Source of the DNA: Membranipora membranacea
Lineage: Eukaryota > Bryozoa > Gymnolaemata > Cheilostomatida > Membraniporidae
Direction of reading: 5' to 3'
DNA: 64,000 nt
Assembly: GCA_914767715.1 (NCBI GenBank)
Contig: OU612065.1
Location: forward strand, 16,058,001-16,122,000
In this document: piece after piece, positions 35,522-48,241 of the stretch
How the letters are laid out: every line of letters starts with the position of its first letter
Position numbering within the stretch: the first letter of the stretch is position 1
Notes under the pieces: generated by a model
Seen by the model: only the letters and a program-made list of their open reading frames with translations
Databases searched by the model: none
Told to the model about the DNA's origin: nothing
Program-made: the position numbers and the translations under genes

Positions 35522-38116
35522 TGTCAATCATAGGATTAAGAAGCAGTGAAAAGGCACATTTTGTTTTACATTACTCACTACACAGAGAAAGGGAGAGGAA
35601 AGGTAAGCTTAATTTAGGTAGTTTTGAGGTGACCCAACGTTAGCAAGCACTACTAAATTTTGGCTCGCTGTGGTGGAAGCATATATAAAGAGTTTTAGTA
35701 GTTACCTTACCTTTAAGTCAGATTTTTCAATGATGTTCAAAATGGCGGATATTTTCTCCTGTAGGGCCTACATACCTTGCTCCTAGCCTGGGCAGGCTAT
35801 CAGGGCAATTTACACAAAACCCACCATATCAATTTTGTCTTCCGATTAAAATGGTGAAATCAAAACAGTTCTGTGTTTCAAAAACATTGTAATGCAAGCT
35901 CCATTCTTTATTGCTCATATTGATGAGCGACGTCACACAAGTTTTTGACCCTCAATCTTGAATGTGAAGACCAAATTAACAATTTGATATAGCCTGCGAT
36001 CTTGCCATGGACTCACATATCAGAAGATAATCAAAGTCTTCCATGGACACCTCATTATTATAATCAACACATCAAAGCAGCATTGCAAAAGAGAACCAAA
36101 TTAGAGGAGATTGAAAAATGCAATAGTAGCCTTGTCAGGGAACATCCGGCAGATCTATAAATTGCCTGCTATGACTGGCTATGAGGCATACAACTAAATG
36201 ACATGACCAATATCTCCATACAATGATGCTCCTCATACCATAATATTAAAATAACCTGTAGTTACCGACAAGACCACAGTCATCACACTTAATGAGATTC
36301 TTTTTTAAAAAAGTCCATAGTTCCATACACTGGTAGCAAGCTCTTATTATGATTATGACAAAGTATATGCATCCATTTTAAGCAACATTTAATGTTTGTG
36401 ATAGCTAATAAATCAATCAATCAATCATTAAATTGTCTCAAATCATAGCATCTAGCTTCCATGTAGAGAATTTTGTTTGAGATTAGGAAAGATAAAACTT
36501 TTGCAACAGTTACCTTGTCAATAAGTTCCTCAAGATTGATAAATCACCTGCTATGACGCACACATATGAATTTAAATAGTTACATTGGTAAAATGATGCG
36601 ATGCTACAGGCTTGGGGAGTTTAAATTTGGCTCATTTCCAGTCATGGTGTGGGTCATTTACCCAAAGAAGCCATGATATAATATTACAGGCTTTGTTTGT
36701 AATGCAATGCAATAATACAGCGATGCAATGTTACAGGCTTTTAGGTTTTGGATTAATATTTGGACGATGCTCATAACCAGTCATAATGTGGATATTTTAC
36801 CAAAACAAGCTATTAATCCATGATGTCAATTTAAAGACTCTTATTTTTGAAGCTCGTTTAATGATTCATTTAAGTGTATTACATATTTTTGTGTATTGTC
36901 TTACAGAGATTGAGATTTACTTACAATGTGTTAATATGTGATGATAAAATTGCTGCTCATCCAGTGTTTTATTTTCTAAAAAATAAACGAGGCAATAGAG
37001 CCAAAGATTTAGCATGAACTCCTCTAAAAAATACCCAAAATTTATCATCAAGATAATACTGTGTAACAAAGCAATTCAACCGAAGATTCAACGAGAAGCT
37101 GTCCCACAAACACTCCAGCTAATAGGGTTTCATGGGCATAAATTGGTGTTAGGTTTAAATTATTGAAATTCTGAATAAAAAAACCTGCGAAAAACTGTGG
37201 TGAGTAAACTCAAGTTAGCATCATAGATAGGTTGAATATTCAATTCATTTTTCTTCTTTTCAAGCGAAATGAGAATCATAGACTAAATGCATATCCTCAG
37301 TTCGATTCACACAGTCCTCGGCTGTGAAACAAATTAACATTTTGCAAAATGGATTTAGTTGTATATTTTGGAGTTGGCCCTCCTTGAGTCACAGGCCCCC
37401 CCCTCCTGATATGCGTGTCTGTAATGGAGCACAGTCCATGTAGACTAATGTCTAAAAACCTACTTTGAAGTCTGGTATGTGGTCCTGATTGGCTAACCAA
37501 CTACATACATATTGAGGTGCAAAGGTCATTACCTTCCTTTCATTGCTTTACCTCTGACCAAGTGACAGTGGAGCTCAGAATATTGAAAAACCCTCCAGCC
37601 TCCCCGTTTACCACCCTACATGTCTGTACTCACATTTTGTTTTGTATAGTTGTAGATAGAGTGGAAAGAGTGTCATTGGGACACCATGTGGAGTGAAAGA
37701 CCCTTATTGAACGATTTGGAGACCAACGCTTATCCTGTTTGAAGGCTGATCATCCCCACGATCTAGAGATCAACAGTTGCGTTTGGAGACCAATCTTGAA
37801 GCCAGTGACTAACAATCACTAAGATTTAATTTGTCACAGCTGGGGTGAATCGGTATTCACCAAAATGTCGGCGTCCTATTCTTCGCCAAAATACCTTACT
37901 CAGAATTATTTTTATTCAAAAATGATGACCTTTTACTGGAATGTTTTGATGTGTTGTACAAATAAATACCTGAATCAAATGATGAAGTTGCAGCCCGTTG
38001 ATTGATTAGGCAGCAATAATTGACATGAGAAAAAATAATCTTGCTATACCCAGGTAGTGACAGTGCAAAAATATCAGTGTATCGAAACTTGATATTCTTG
38101 CAGTGAGCAGTAACAT

Positions 38117-38569
38117 CATACATGACCCAGAAATCAGGAGGTCTCCAAGGACAACTATAAACCCGGACTACCACTCTGCGTCCAAGAGTGCGGATGCAAT
38201 TTAGGCCTTGTGTATAATCTTTCCAAGCCAAAACTTGACTGTTAATTTTATTAATTGTATAATTTTACCTCATTATGTGGATGAAATTGAATTGATTTAA
38301 CCAACTTGGGAGGAGCAGCCTTAACAACACTGGTAGGTAAGGCTCGAATATTGAATAGCCGCTTACAATACGCAATGTTAATAAGCAAATACATAGGTAT
38401 GTGTACTGTGATGGTAGGAGAACACAGTAACTCTTGCAAAAGGTAGCTTCAAAAACTTTCTGAGGAAAGGAGGCTGAAAAAGGGAGGAGAAAGGGAGATA
38501 GGGAGGGGATGGAAATTACCCCTAAAAACTGAGAGCCTCCCTACCAAAAAGGGAGACTTGCCAGGTATG
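38117..38569. mobile_element. Non-autonomous DNA transposon, 453 bp, with 8-bp target duplication
   Basis: AGTAACAT flanks the segment at 38109-38116 and 38570-38577. The left-arm paralog near 27470 carries the empty site with one AGTAACAT. The ends are inverted (CATACATGAC and CATACCTGGC). An 8-bp duplication fits hAT-type elements. No transposase frame is present. Confidence 0.75.
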
Positions 38570-38737
38570 AGTAACATAGAGAGTAGGAGAATCAGAGAAT
38601 GAAATCACAACCATACATTACAAAACACAGGTTGTTTTGAAATTGGTCAAAAATGTGTTTGTGTATTTTCAGTTGCAAGAGCTGTGAATTTGATGCATTT
38701 CTAGGAAAATGGCTGAATTTAAGCTAAAACCAAAATG

Positions 38738-41446
38738 GTGAGAAGACCAGTGCAGTAATTTCTTGACTGACACAATCCAGTTCTTTGGAGAAGACCTGCC
38801 TGATTTCTTCACCAGTGAAGTACCAAACTTCTTTGAGTCTACCATACCTAAGACTGCAATCACGATTGGAGATGGCATTGTTGATATTGCAGAGGACGGA
38901 ATAAGTGAACTGGTCAAGTTTGGAAACGGTAAAAAATTTGAAAATGTCTCATTTCATAGTTTGAAAGCATAAACTGACCTTGAAGTGCATCTCACATGAT
39001 TGTAAACGCAGCTTCAAAATAAAGGGGATACAAATAAATATGTCCAACCTTAAAACCATTGCTACTACGTATAATTGTCAAATTTTGTTGAGTATGAATA
39101 AAAGTTTTCAATGCTTGTGTTCACCAGGACTTCCAAAGGGTCTGAACAGCGCTGTAGATGAAGTAGGCAGCCTTGCTCTGGATATCGGAAAAGGATTCGA
39201 AGATCTTGGCAATCTTATCGACAACCATGTCATCGGTAAGTGGAATTTTGAAGAAGTATTTGGTGTATAGAAGAGGTGAAAACTTATGTGAAAATTAAAA
39301 ATCAATGTGGGAAGGTTGATACTAGCAAAGTTTATCATTGATATTTTTGTTAATTTGTCTGTGAATAGAACAACTAAATGATGAGTAATTCTTTTTCTAT
39401 AACGGCCTCCACCTTTTCTGTTTCAGATCCATTGACTGACTTTGGACAGGATGCGTTGAATTTTGGTGAAGACTTCTTAAATACCCTCAACCCAGCCAAC
39501 TGGCGTAAGTTTATTACTTTTTACTCTGCATTCCAGCAAAAATATATCCTAGTATCATGATGTTTTGGGTAATAAGGACATTTTTTGTGTAACTGCCCTC
39601 CCAGATATGATGGAGTCTCTCACGGGTGCATTTTAGCGTAGTTTATTTTTACACTTGGTAACACCGTGAAACTACAATTTGTTATAAAAAGCAGATTAAG
39701 ATATTGTCAAAGTAGGATTAATGCAGTGTTGGACGTACATAAAATATGATAGATAAAACATTGCCACAAAGATAAAGTGATGATACAAATGAATTAGACA
39801 CAATAACATGGTATTTCAAAGATTTTAAAATACTCAGGCGCTGAGATTAAAATAGCGGATTACTCAAGTAGCAATAAATTGATGCAAATATTGTATATCA
39901 ATAAAACAAACGTACCTCTTTCACCCTTTCCAGGAGAGAGTTAGATTGAGTAATAAAGAGAATTTCTATAGCATGTATGTAGCAAGTTTAGACGATAAGA
40001 GTAAATGTGTAAGTAATATCAGAGAACCTCGTTCGCTGGAGGTTTTGCTAAGAGTGGTCCTGTGGACCAAAACAGCCCAATTTAAGGGTAAAACGTTAAA
40101 AACAAGTGCTGAGAATAGTAAAAATGGGGATTCATCGTCATTGCAAAATGGTGACATCACAAAGGCAGCGGTGAATCATGTGTCATGTTGCTTTGTGTAG
40201 CAATGTTATAGCAGTTGTTTGTAATTGCTATAGTAAAGCATGATTCGGCTAAATAAAAACATTGTGATTGAAAGTTGGTTTGCTCTGTGGTTATGTGTGT
40301 GGCTATGAATACATTGGCAGCAGGGTGTCAGTAAACAAGTTAGCGGAACTAATTTTTATGAAATTTTACTATGTGATTCTCAGAAAACACTACATTTTGT
40401 ATAAAATCATATCACTGCTATTTCACTATTTTTCAGTTTTCAAAATCTCCATTCCTGGATTAGGCAAGAGAAGGAAGAGATCTGCAGTGAGAGCTAGTAA
40501 GTTTATGTCAATTATAAAATTTGAGTGATAAATCATTCAAATGTATTAATAAGAATAATTGATTGATTGAACTGTAATTTATAGATAACCTATCAAATCA
40601 CCTCTAACTTTGAATTGGAATGGTGGGATGAAAAGTTACTGGGTTTTCATGAGCATTGCAATGTAAGCTTCATTGATAATTGCTTGATTGTTTATTTAAT
40701 AGTGGTGAAGAAACAGGTTGAGACCACCACTGTACCTATCCCTACATCCGCTCCTAGCTGTGATGATGTACAGAACAATGCAGGAACAGCTTGTCTGTAC
40801 TACACAGACTCATCACGCTGTAGTCAATGTCAGTTTGATCCTGATTCTCAGTGTGATGGCTGGACTACATCAGTAGAGGATATTCAAACTGCTGCTGATA
40901 ACAGAGAATGGATCTCTGATGCCACCGATCTCTACTTCTTAGTTCAATCAGTGAGTATCAGTGACTAATCTTGGTCGGTTGATTGTACCACTGAGAGCTT
41001 AGATTTTGCCCGAGTTTCTTGTATTGGTATTCCGTCCAGGATGGATGGAAATACAATGCCACTACTGTGACCCAGGCGAGGTTCAAGCTCTATATTGTGT
41101 TTTTCAAATATCCACAAATACATTGGCTTAATAAACACAAACTTTGTGTATGATGCAATAAATATGGACCATTTCAAACTCCATTATGCCAGTAAGCCAG
41201 TAAATTTGCAATAGATCTCTAAGCTGAATTGAGTCATGTTATATATATTATTTGATGTATTTGTAGGTTGAATATGAGCAAGCCAAGTTTACATTCGAGG
41301 GAATCACTGATACCAAGGTGACAGTTCATCTGTTTGGTAAAACTTACAGCTTTGTGCTGTCAGAGCCTCTCAGCATATTTGACACAGGTGCAGCTGGTAA
41401 ACTTATAGCTGATACCGTTGTTGAACTCGCTAGAGCTGGCCAATAG
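38738..41446 (+). pseudogene. Clusterin-like copy 3, lacking promoter and exon 1
   Basis: Exons 2-7 remain: about 38738-38928, 39128-39235, 39427-39504, 40437-40496, 40703-40950 and 41267-41446, all with good splice sites and open frames. Upstream, the flank that in copy 5 lies near 51660 is joined straight to exon 2 at about 38738, so the promoter, signal peptide, first four cysteines of the first motif and intron 1 are gone. An in-frame TGA (38739-38741) sits at the junction. A solo LTR splits intron 4. The furin-type site and second cysteine motif are kept. Without a signal peptide the product could not be secreted normally, so this is a pseudogene unless a new start exists. Confidence 0.85.
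39588..40394. mobile_element. Probable solo LTR, 807 bp
   Basis: The segment begins TGTAACTG and ends CACTACA. It is flanked by a 5-bp duplication, TTTTG (39583-39587 and 40395-40399). It is absent from intron 4 of the other four copies. Its termini resemble those of the Ty3/gypsy LTR at 3350, though the bodies differ. An 84-codon frame inside (39946-40200) matches nothing I know. Confidence 0.7.
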
Positions 41447-42442
41447 AATCGAAAATAGAACTATGAATTTGTGTCCATCAAACCTATGCCAGTAAAAATG
41501 TACCTGCACCCATGCCATGATTATAAATATACTAAAAGAAAATCTAGTCAGTGTTGTTTATTTTACCATAGTGTTTCCCTGTATATATATTCTTTATTTA
41601 TGAAAGTAGAGTGAGAGTTGAACATGCAGCTAGGACTTTTAATGCACATCCTTTCATATATACTTACTGTAATACACAAATAAATCTCATAATATATAAT
41701 TGAAATCACTGCCGTCATCTGCAAGAATCCCGGATTAAACTCAAGTTACTCCTAGCATAGTTGTTAGCAGGGAGGTCAGTGTCAGTAGACATGACCCTGA
41801 GTTATGCTCTCATTGTCAAAAAGGAGACAACTCAAGTATTTTGGTCTTCCTGCACACTTTCTTTCTGCATTTAACCCAAGCTGACTGTTATAGTTTAGGT
41901 TCACCCCATAGGCAGGTATGGAAGAGTGTACAAATCCACGGAATTTTTGAAAACTGCCCATACCATATTGAAAAGATAATGCTTCATCCAACTGCAAATG
42001 TTCCTGAGACACTGAAATCTTGATATGCATATAAGAGCTACTACCCAAAATATACTATATAATGTATGATCACAGTTATGCATTCATAAAGTCTTTTAAA
42101 TTCTTATGACTTGATCAAATCAATGATTTTTATTTCATACATGACAATTCGCCTTGCAGCGTTATCACCAAGTAGATTAACACACTGACATAGTTGGAGG
42201 GCAGCACTTGCGGACAAGTCTTCCATGGAGACACGTTTCGAGAAACACCATAATTGATTTCATATATAAACAAGCATCACTGTATCAATGCTCAAAATAT
42301 CAAATTGTATCATCAAATCACTAATATCGGGAGGTCAAAAGTCAAATTTTACTTATCATATTATTTTATTGCAAACTATATCATGAACTCAAAGCCAAAG
42401 AATAAGTATCTTCTCTTATGATTGTCTACCATGTTTGTATAG
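41447..42442. other. 3' flank of copy 3 and gene-free stretch
   Basis: About 41447-41990 is homologous to the 3' flank of copy 2. A 5' exon of the following gene may lie here, but I could not identify it. Confidence 0.5.
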
Positions 42443-44718
42443 AGTACACCTGGTAACACACCATGTCAAAGTGAGACTGGTAAAACACCGCGGCTCAATA
42501 CGCCTAGTGCCATACCACGGCAGCGTGAGGCTGGTACAACACCACGACGGAGTAAGGTTGGTGCTGCACCGCAGCTCAATACGTCTGGTGCAACACCGCG
42601 GCAGAGCGCACCTGCTACCACACCAAGGCGGAGTGAGCCTACCTCTACTCCGGGAGGTGTAACTGGAGTGAAAGTGGTTTTTGGCAACACACCTGTAGGT
42701 GTATCCCGTAATCCATCAACCTGGTCTGATACAACGACTACAGCTGCTGATGGAAGTAAAACTTATGAAGACTTTGTGGGGAGGAAAGGTCAGGATAATA
42801 CTTATGGAAATGAGTTGAATTCACATCTAACAAATAGCTGTTAAAAGTCTTCCAAACAATGAATCACAATAATATAGTGATAAGTTTTGTCAATCCTTAT
42901 CTTGTTCAAGATAATGTTTGATTTAGACAGGCATGGTGGACCTTTTATTTAAAAAATGACATTTTAGGTCAATTCATCTCTGTCACTCCCCTCGAATTTC
43001 CCACCCCTCTGGTTTGTCACTCAGGCCACACTGTTTGCTAATTTCTCCCTTTTCTAGCTCTTAAAGGTTTAATCCACATAACCATTGCTGTGTTTCTATT
43101 ATTTGAATACAGATCATAACAGAGAGTCTGGGGATGAATATTCTGGGAAAAACACCAGAGCGCAGTCCTCCATAGATAAATCACGACAAACTAGTATAAA
43201 TCCTTTCAAACCTCTGCCCTCTATACAAACAACATCTAATGAAGGTATTCAAACTTTAAACAAATTTATTTTATACTCATACTACGGATTCAGCCATTAC
43301 TGAACTCTAGTCAGCATAATCCCAACCTTTCAGTAAGACAGCGAAGGAGAATCTGTATATCTGTCATATCAGACTGCTGGTATGGCTCAGTGTCTTACTT
43401 AGACATCAGCTTATAGTGCAGTGGCACATTTCCGACCTTTTAATCTATTACTGACCCTATGTCTAGTATTCCTTATAGACAGTTTTGCAAAGTACTAATT
43501 AAATTAGAATATTGATATACTGGGAAATACAATCAGAGAATTAATCATATGGGAATCTGAACAGTATCCTCCCTGATGTTAAATGAAAGCAAGTTAAAAC
43601 TTTTTTCCGGGAGATGCAAAACTAGCTTGATAAAGTTAGTAACACGGGTGTATTATAGATCAACCAACTTTATTTCATGTCATTGTAGTTACTGCTCAAA
43701 CTATAAAAGAAGAGTTGCCTGAGTTTCCTGATCCGGCAGAGCTGGCAGCACTTACCTTGACTTCTAAATATCTTGGGAAAGCCTACAAGAAGTGCGGTAG
43801 ACACAAGCCGTTTCCTAAAGTGGAAGACCCAAGAGTTTTCTCTGCAAAGGTATTGTATCAGTATTTTCGTAGTCATGTCTGTGGATCAGTCATTTGAAGA
43901 GATTATTTGTCATTATTCATCCAGAAAATTCCTTGATTATTCTCCTCTTTAAAACTTTTTTTGAACTTGTAGTATGCGGTATATCACGCTCTCCCTTTCA
44001 TCGCTCTTTACCCGATTGCTCCACCAAACTTGAGTGATAACGTTCAGAAGATTCTGCAATCCAGAGCTGCAAAACAGAAAGAAGCCGAGGATCTCTTACC
44101 AAAGCTGCCAAAAAAGAAAGCTAAGGGGAAAAAGTTAGCTTACCTCGTTAAATGTAAGTGGCGATATGGCAGACTTTTCTCTCAGGCTGACAACAATGTG
44201 CCCACTCATTGCCTCTGCACTCCTGTGTCCATAGAAAGTGTGGCAGTTCAGAAGTTCTATAAAAATTGTGGCACCCTTTTTGAAAAAAGAACAATGATAC
44301 AATTTTGTCACACAAATCAGATTCTACATCTCGTCATAAAAGTCAGATTCTACATCTCGTTAGAATCTCCTTTCACATTCACCTGTCATCATTCCCTTAT
44401 CTAGTACCTCTTGTATTTCGTTCTAAAGCCAAGAAGCAGCTTATTCATGAGACGGACCAAACAAATGAATCATCGGCGACAAACCTGGTCAATTCTCACT
44501 CTGTGCTGCCACCTATCTGCATCGACCACCCATCTCAGCTCGACTCAGAGCAGCAGCTAAACCAAGATATCACACATGTCTTACACAATATAGCCACTGA
44601 CAGCATATATGAATTTGCAAAAACAAGTGACCAAGTGTTCAATCCTGCTTCAAACTATCCGAACCAAACATTTCCGACCGATTTTGTTCGTTTACTTTAC
44701 CAAAAAGATGAAGGTTAA
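42443..44718 (+). CDS. Unidentified gene with T-P repeat tract and basic segment, 5' end not found
   Basis: Exons 42443-42788, 43113-43244, 43689-43849, 43973-44153 and 44405-44718 join in phase without stops, giving at least 377 residues. The first exon encodes seven 9-residue repeats (G-x-T-P-R-x-S-x-x type), then a Ser/Thr-rich stretch. Middle exons hold a helical region (PDPAELAALTLTSKYLGKAY) and KPFPKVEDPRVFSAK; exon 4 has HALPFIALYPIAPPNL and a lysine-rich run (LPKKKAKGKK) like a nuclear localisation signal; the last exon is Asn/Gln-rich. No signal peptide is seen, but the start is missing. I do not recognise the family. The multiple T-P sites and basic run suggest a phosphorylated nuclear protein, which is inference. 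It sits between convergent clusterin-like copies 3 and 4 and has no second copy in the window. Confidence 0.6.
42452..42640 (+). repeat. Coding minisatellite, seven 27-bp units
   Basis: Each unit encodes nine residues of the pattern G-[NKT]-T-P-R-[RQL]-S-x-x. The tract is GC- and CpG-richer than its surroundings. Confidence 0.8.
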
Positions 44719-45194
44719 GTTCTGTTATTGTGCCAGAGAACCTCAATATAACATAACAATCTGAACAAAATCAAGAAGATAACTGATCAGTGACACTGCT
44801 GAATATTTTAAATTTAATAGAAACCGCTTGGGTAAAAGTAAAAGTAATAGAGTTGTCTCTTTTTTAACAGTGAGGGCTTAACTCAGGATCATGTCTACTA
44901 TTATCTGTCATTCAAGCTTCACCCAATACCTCAAGAAAAGACATTGGCGTTTATGCAATAACATGAGATATATTTATGTATCACATTTACATGATTAGAT
45001 ATATGTATGTTTTGAAGTTATAGTTGCACGCACAACACGCTAACAGGTAAACATTTATACCTATACGCAGGGAAAAGCTATGGTAAAATTTACAATACTG
45101 ACTAGATTTTTTTGTTCAAACATAATATTGAGTAGTATAGAATTGGGCCTGGCACAAGTTTACTGGCAAATGGTTTGATGGAAATGTTCTGATA
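44719..45194. other. Intergenic stretch between the unidentified gene and copy 4
   Basis: Contains the 3' flank of copy 4, including the shared block near 44850-44912 (GAGTTGTCTC...CATGTCTAC). No gene is seen. Confidence 0.6.
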
Positions 45195-47653
45195 TTATTG
45201 GCCGGATCTTGCGAGTTCAACAACAGTATCGGCTATGAGTTTTCCAGCCGCACCAGTGTCAAATATGTTGAGAGGCTCTGACAGCACGAAGCTGTAAGTT
45301 TTACCAAACAGATGAACTGTCACCTTGGTATTAGTGATTCCCTCGAATGTAAACTTGGATTGCTCATATTCAACCTGCAAATACATCAAATGGAGTAAGA
45401 TGATGATTCATCTCCAAACTAGCTGGGTCAAATCAGCACAGTGGTCATTTTTGGGGCTCCTATATGATTGACTTTGAAAATGTTGATATTTATTGCATCA
45501 AATAACATTTGTTTTGCCTTAAGCCAAAGTATTGATTGTGGTTCATTGGCAAACCCAAATATTTATAGAGCACAATGTAGACCGGGGGGGGGGGGGGGAG
45601 GGGCTCAAATTTTGCCTGGGTCATGGTATACATGGTTGTCATCTCCAGCCATTTCCAATGGAATCCCACTACAAGGGACACATTTTAAGCTCTCAATGTT
45701 ACAAGGACACTGAATACTTGAACTATTTGAAATCAATCAACCCCGAATTGTGATAAAATGCTCACCGATTGAACTAAGAAGTAGAGATCGGTGGCATCAG
45801 AGATCCATTCTCTGTTATCAGCAGCAGTTTGAATATCCTCTACTGATGTAGTCCAGCCATCACACTGAGAATCAGGATCAAACTGACATTGACTACAGCG
45901 TGATGAGTCTGTGTAGTACAGACAAGCTGTTCCTGCATTGTTCTGTACATCATCACAGCTAGGAGCGGATGTAGGGATAGTTACAGTGGTGGTCTCAGCC
46001 TGTCTCTTCACAACTATTAAATAAACAATCAAGCAATGATTAATGAAGCCTACATCATAATACTCACGAAAACCAAGTAATTTTTCATTTTACCATTCCA
46101 ATTCAAAGACAGAGGTGATTTGATAGGTTATCTATAAATTGCAGTTTAATCAATCAATCAATTATTCTTATTAATACATTTGAATGATTTATCACTCAAA
46201 TTTTATAATTGACATAAACTTACTAGCTCTCAGTGCAGATCTCTTCTTTCTCTTGCCTAATCCAGGAATGGAGATTTTGAAAACTGAAAAATAGTAAAAT
46301 AGCAGTGATATGATTTTATACGAAAAAGGTCCTTATTACCCAAAACATTGTGATACTAGAACTTATTTTTGCTGGAATGCAGAGTGAAAGTAATAAACTT
46401 ACGCCAGTTGGCTGGGTTGAGGGTATTTAAGAAGTCTTCACCAAAATTCAATGCATCCTGACCGATGTCAGTCAATGGATCTGAAACAGAAAAGGTGGAG
46501 GCCGTTATAGAAAAAGAAATACTCATCATTTAGTTGTTTTATTCACAGACAAATTAACACAAATATCAATGATTAACTTTGCTAGTATCAACCTTCCCAC
46601 ATTGATTTTCAATCTTCAAATTTATGTTTTCAGTTCCTTAAGTTTTTACCTCTTTTATGCACCAAAAATACTTCTACAACATTTCACTTACCGATGACAT
46701 GGTTGTCGATAAGATTGCCAAGATCTTCGAATCCTTTTCCGATATCCAGAGCAAGGCTGCCTACTTCATCTACAGCGCTATTCAGACCCTTTGGAATTCC
46801 TGGTGAACACAAGCATTGAAAGGTTTTATTCCTACTCAACAAAATTTGACAATTATACGTAGTAGCAATCGTTTTAAGGTTGAACATATTTAATTGTATC
46901 CCCTTTATTTTGAAGCTGCGTTTACAATCATAGGACATGCACATCAAGGTCAGTTTATGCTTTCAAACTGTGAAATGAATCATGTGCGAACTGCGAATTA
47001 TTTTCAAATTTTTTACCGTTTCCAAACTTGACCAGTTCACTTATTCCGTCCTCTGCGATATCAACAACGCCATCTCCAATAGTGATAGCAGTCTTAGGTA
47101 TGGTAGACTCAAAGAAGTTTGGTACTTCACTGGTGAAGAAATCAGGCAGGTCTTCTCCAAAGAACTGGATTGTGTCAGTCAAGAAATTACTGCACTGGTC
47201 TTCTCCTCTAAAAAGTAAATTGTTGTAGTTATATTGTTATAGTTAGCGTACACGTGTAGCCTTAGAAAAACAGTTGTTATTAAAGTCATGGTAACTATTG
47301 TTATTTGTAAAAGTACCAAGCAGCACTGCATTGAGGGTAGAACTTATTTAATCTTAGAATGATTATCAGTTTTACTATTACAATTTTAGGCGCACTTACC
47401 TTTGTCGACATTTGTCAGCGACACAAGTCTTGCATGCTTCTGCTGTCTGGTTGATTATAGCTTGACAGGAAGTATTAACAGACTGAAAGGCTGCATAGGC
47501 AGCTGTTAATTGAGCATTATCTTCTCCATATGCTGTCGTTATTGCTTCAGCACCACCTGATCTCAGTGCTTCAAGTGTAGAGTTTGGTAGTAGAAGTGCA
47601 TTAGCTGCTCCACACAAAACTAGAAGACAGGCGAAAAACTCAACTCTAACCAT
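45195..47653 (-). CDS. Clusterin-like secreted protein, copy 4 (7 exons, 372 aa)
   Basis: Minus-strand exons 47653-47400, 47207-47017, 46799-46692, 46480-46403, 46283-46224, 46013-45766 and 45374-45195 match the other copies in length and phase. The protein starts MVRVEFF (others MVKVEFF). Exon 6 has NREWISDATD, and the C-terminal exon has VEYEQSKF and a TNTK variant. Both cysteine motifs and the RRKR|S site are intact. Intron 6 contains a poly-G run (45584-45598). Upstream is a TATA box (TATATAA, minus strand, 47726-47732). It is head-to-head with copy 5. Confidence 0.8.
45584..45598. repeat. Poly-G tract in intron 6 of copy 4
   Basis: 15 G in a row in a segment not shared with the other copies. 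Confidence 0.85.
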
Positions 47654-48156
47654 ATTCTATCTGTTTGAGTTATGATATGATCGGAAGACAGATCACTGAA
47701 TAATTTGTGTCTTACTAAAACTTAGTTATATACTGGTCTGTGTTGTTGTTTTCCGGTTTTGTGATGTCATAGGTATGACAATAGTATTACCACACTAAAG
47801 GATTAATGTGTTGTAATTGCAAACCTGGTTGCTCATCATAAGAATACATGCAATCATGTCCCGTATATTCTGTTATTGCGACACGCATCAGTATTAATCA
47901 TGTTGTGTTTGTTTGTGTTTATGGTATACTTTCGTAGCTTTATCAGTTTCGATTGAAAGAAGCCTACTATATGAATCTACCATCATCTACTACTATGTGA
48001 CAGATAGAGAACAATGAGATTTACACTAACAGCTAGATCTGCCCAAAAACTCTCTGATGCTCTCCAACCCAACATTAAGGACACCATCAACAGTTGTGTC
48101 ACCATTAAAGCACTAGTTTTAGTTCTAAACTGTGCACGGGGGGGGGGGGGGGGGGT

Positions 48157-48241
48157 TAGCTGGTAGTAGCATTACATAATCAACCACTTTCTCAACCACA
48201 GTTTGGGGAAGTAGTTGATAATGAAATGCTACTACCAGCTA
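48157..48241. mobile_element. Second copy of the palindromic MITE
   Basis: Co-duplicated with the copy at 34211-34296. It is preceded by an 18-base G run. Confidence 0.6.

Larger units (their letters stand above)
33709..38737. other. Spacer between clusterin-like copies 2 and 3
   Basis: Directly repeated at 47654-51960 between copies 4 and 5. I see no host gene. It carries a poly-G tract, a palindromic MITE, a second MITE with a tRNA-like insert, a segment of about 700 bp absent from the sister spacer (about 37331-38035) and a 453-bp DNA transposon. Confidence 0.7.

Noticed and set aside
35297-35527. 76-codon minus-strand frame conserved at 49195-49425
   Set aside because: Both copies lie in duplicated spacer within a MITE. 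Conservation is explained by recent duplication and there is no recognisable protein.
37331-38035. Segment of about 700 bp absent from the sister spacer, as a transposon
   Set aside because: It is clearly an insertion or a sister deletion, but I find no convincing terminal repeats or target duplication, so I do not name it.
39946-40200. 84-codon frame in the solo LTR
   Set aside because: Wholly inside the insertion, with no domain recognised.
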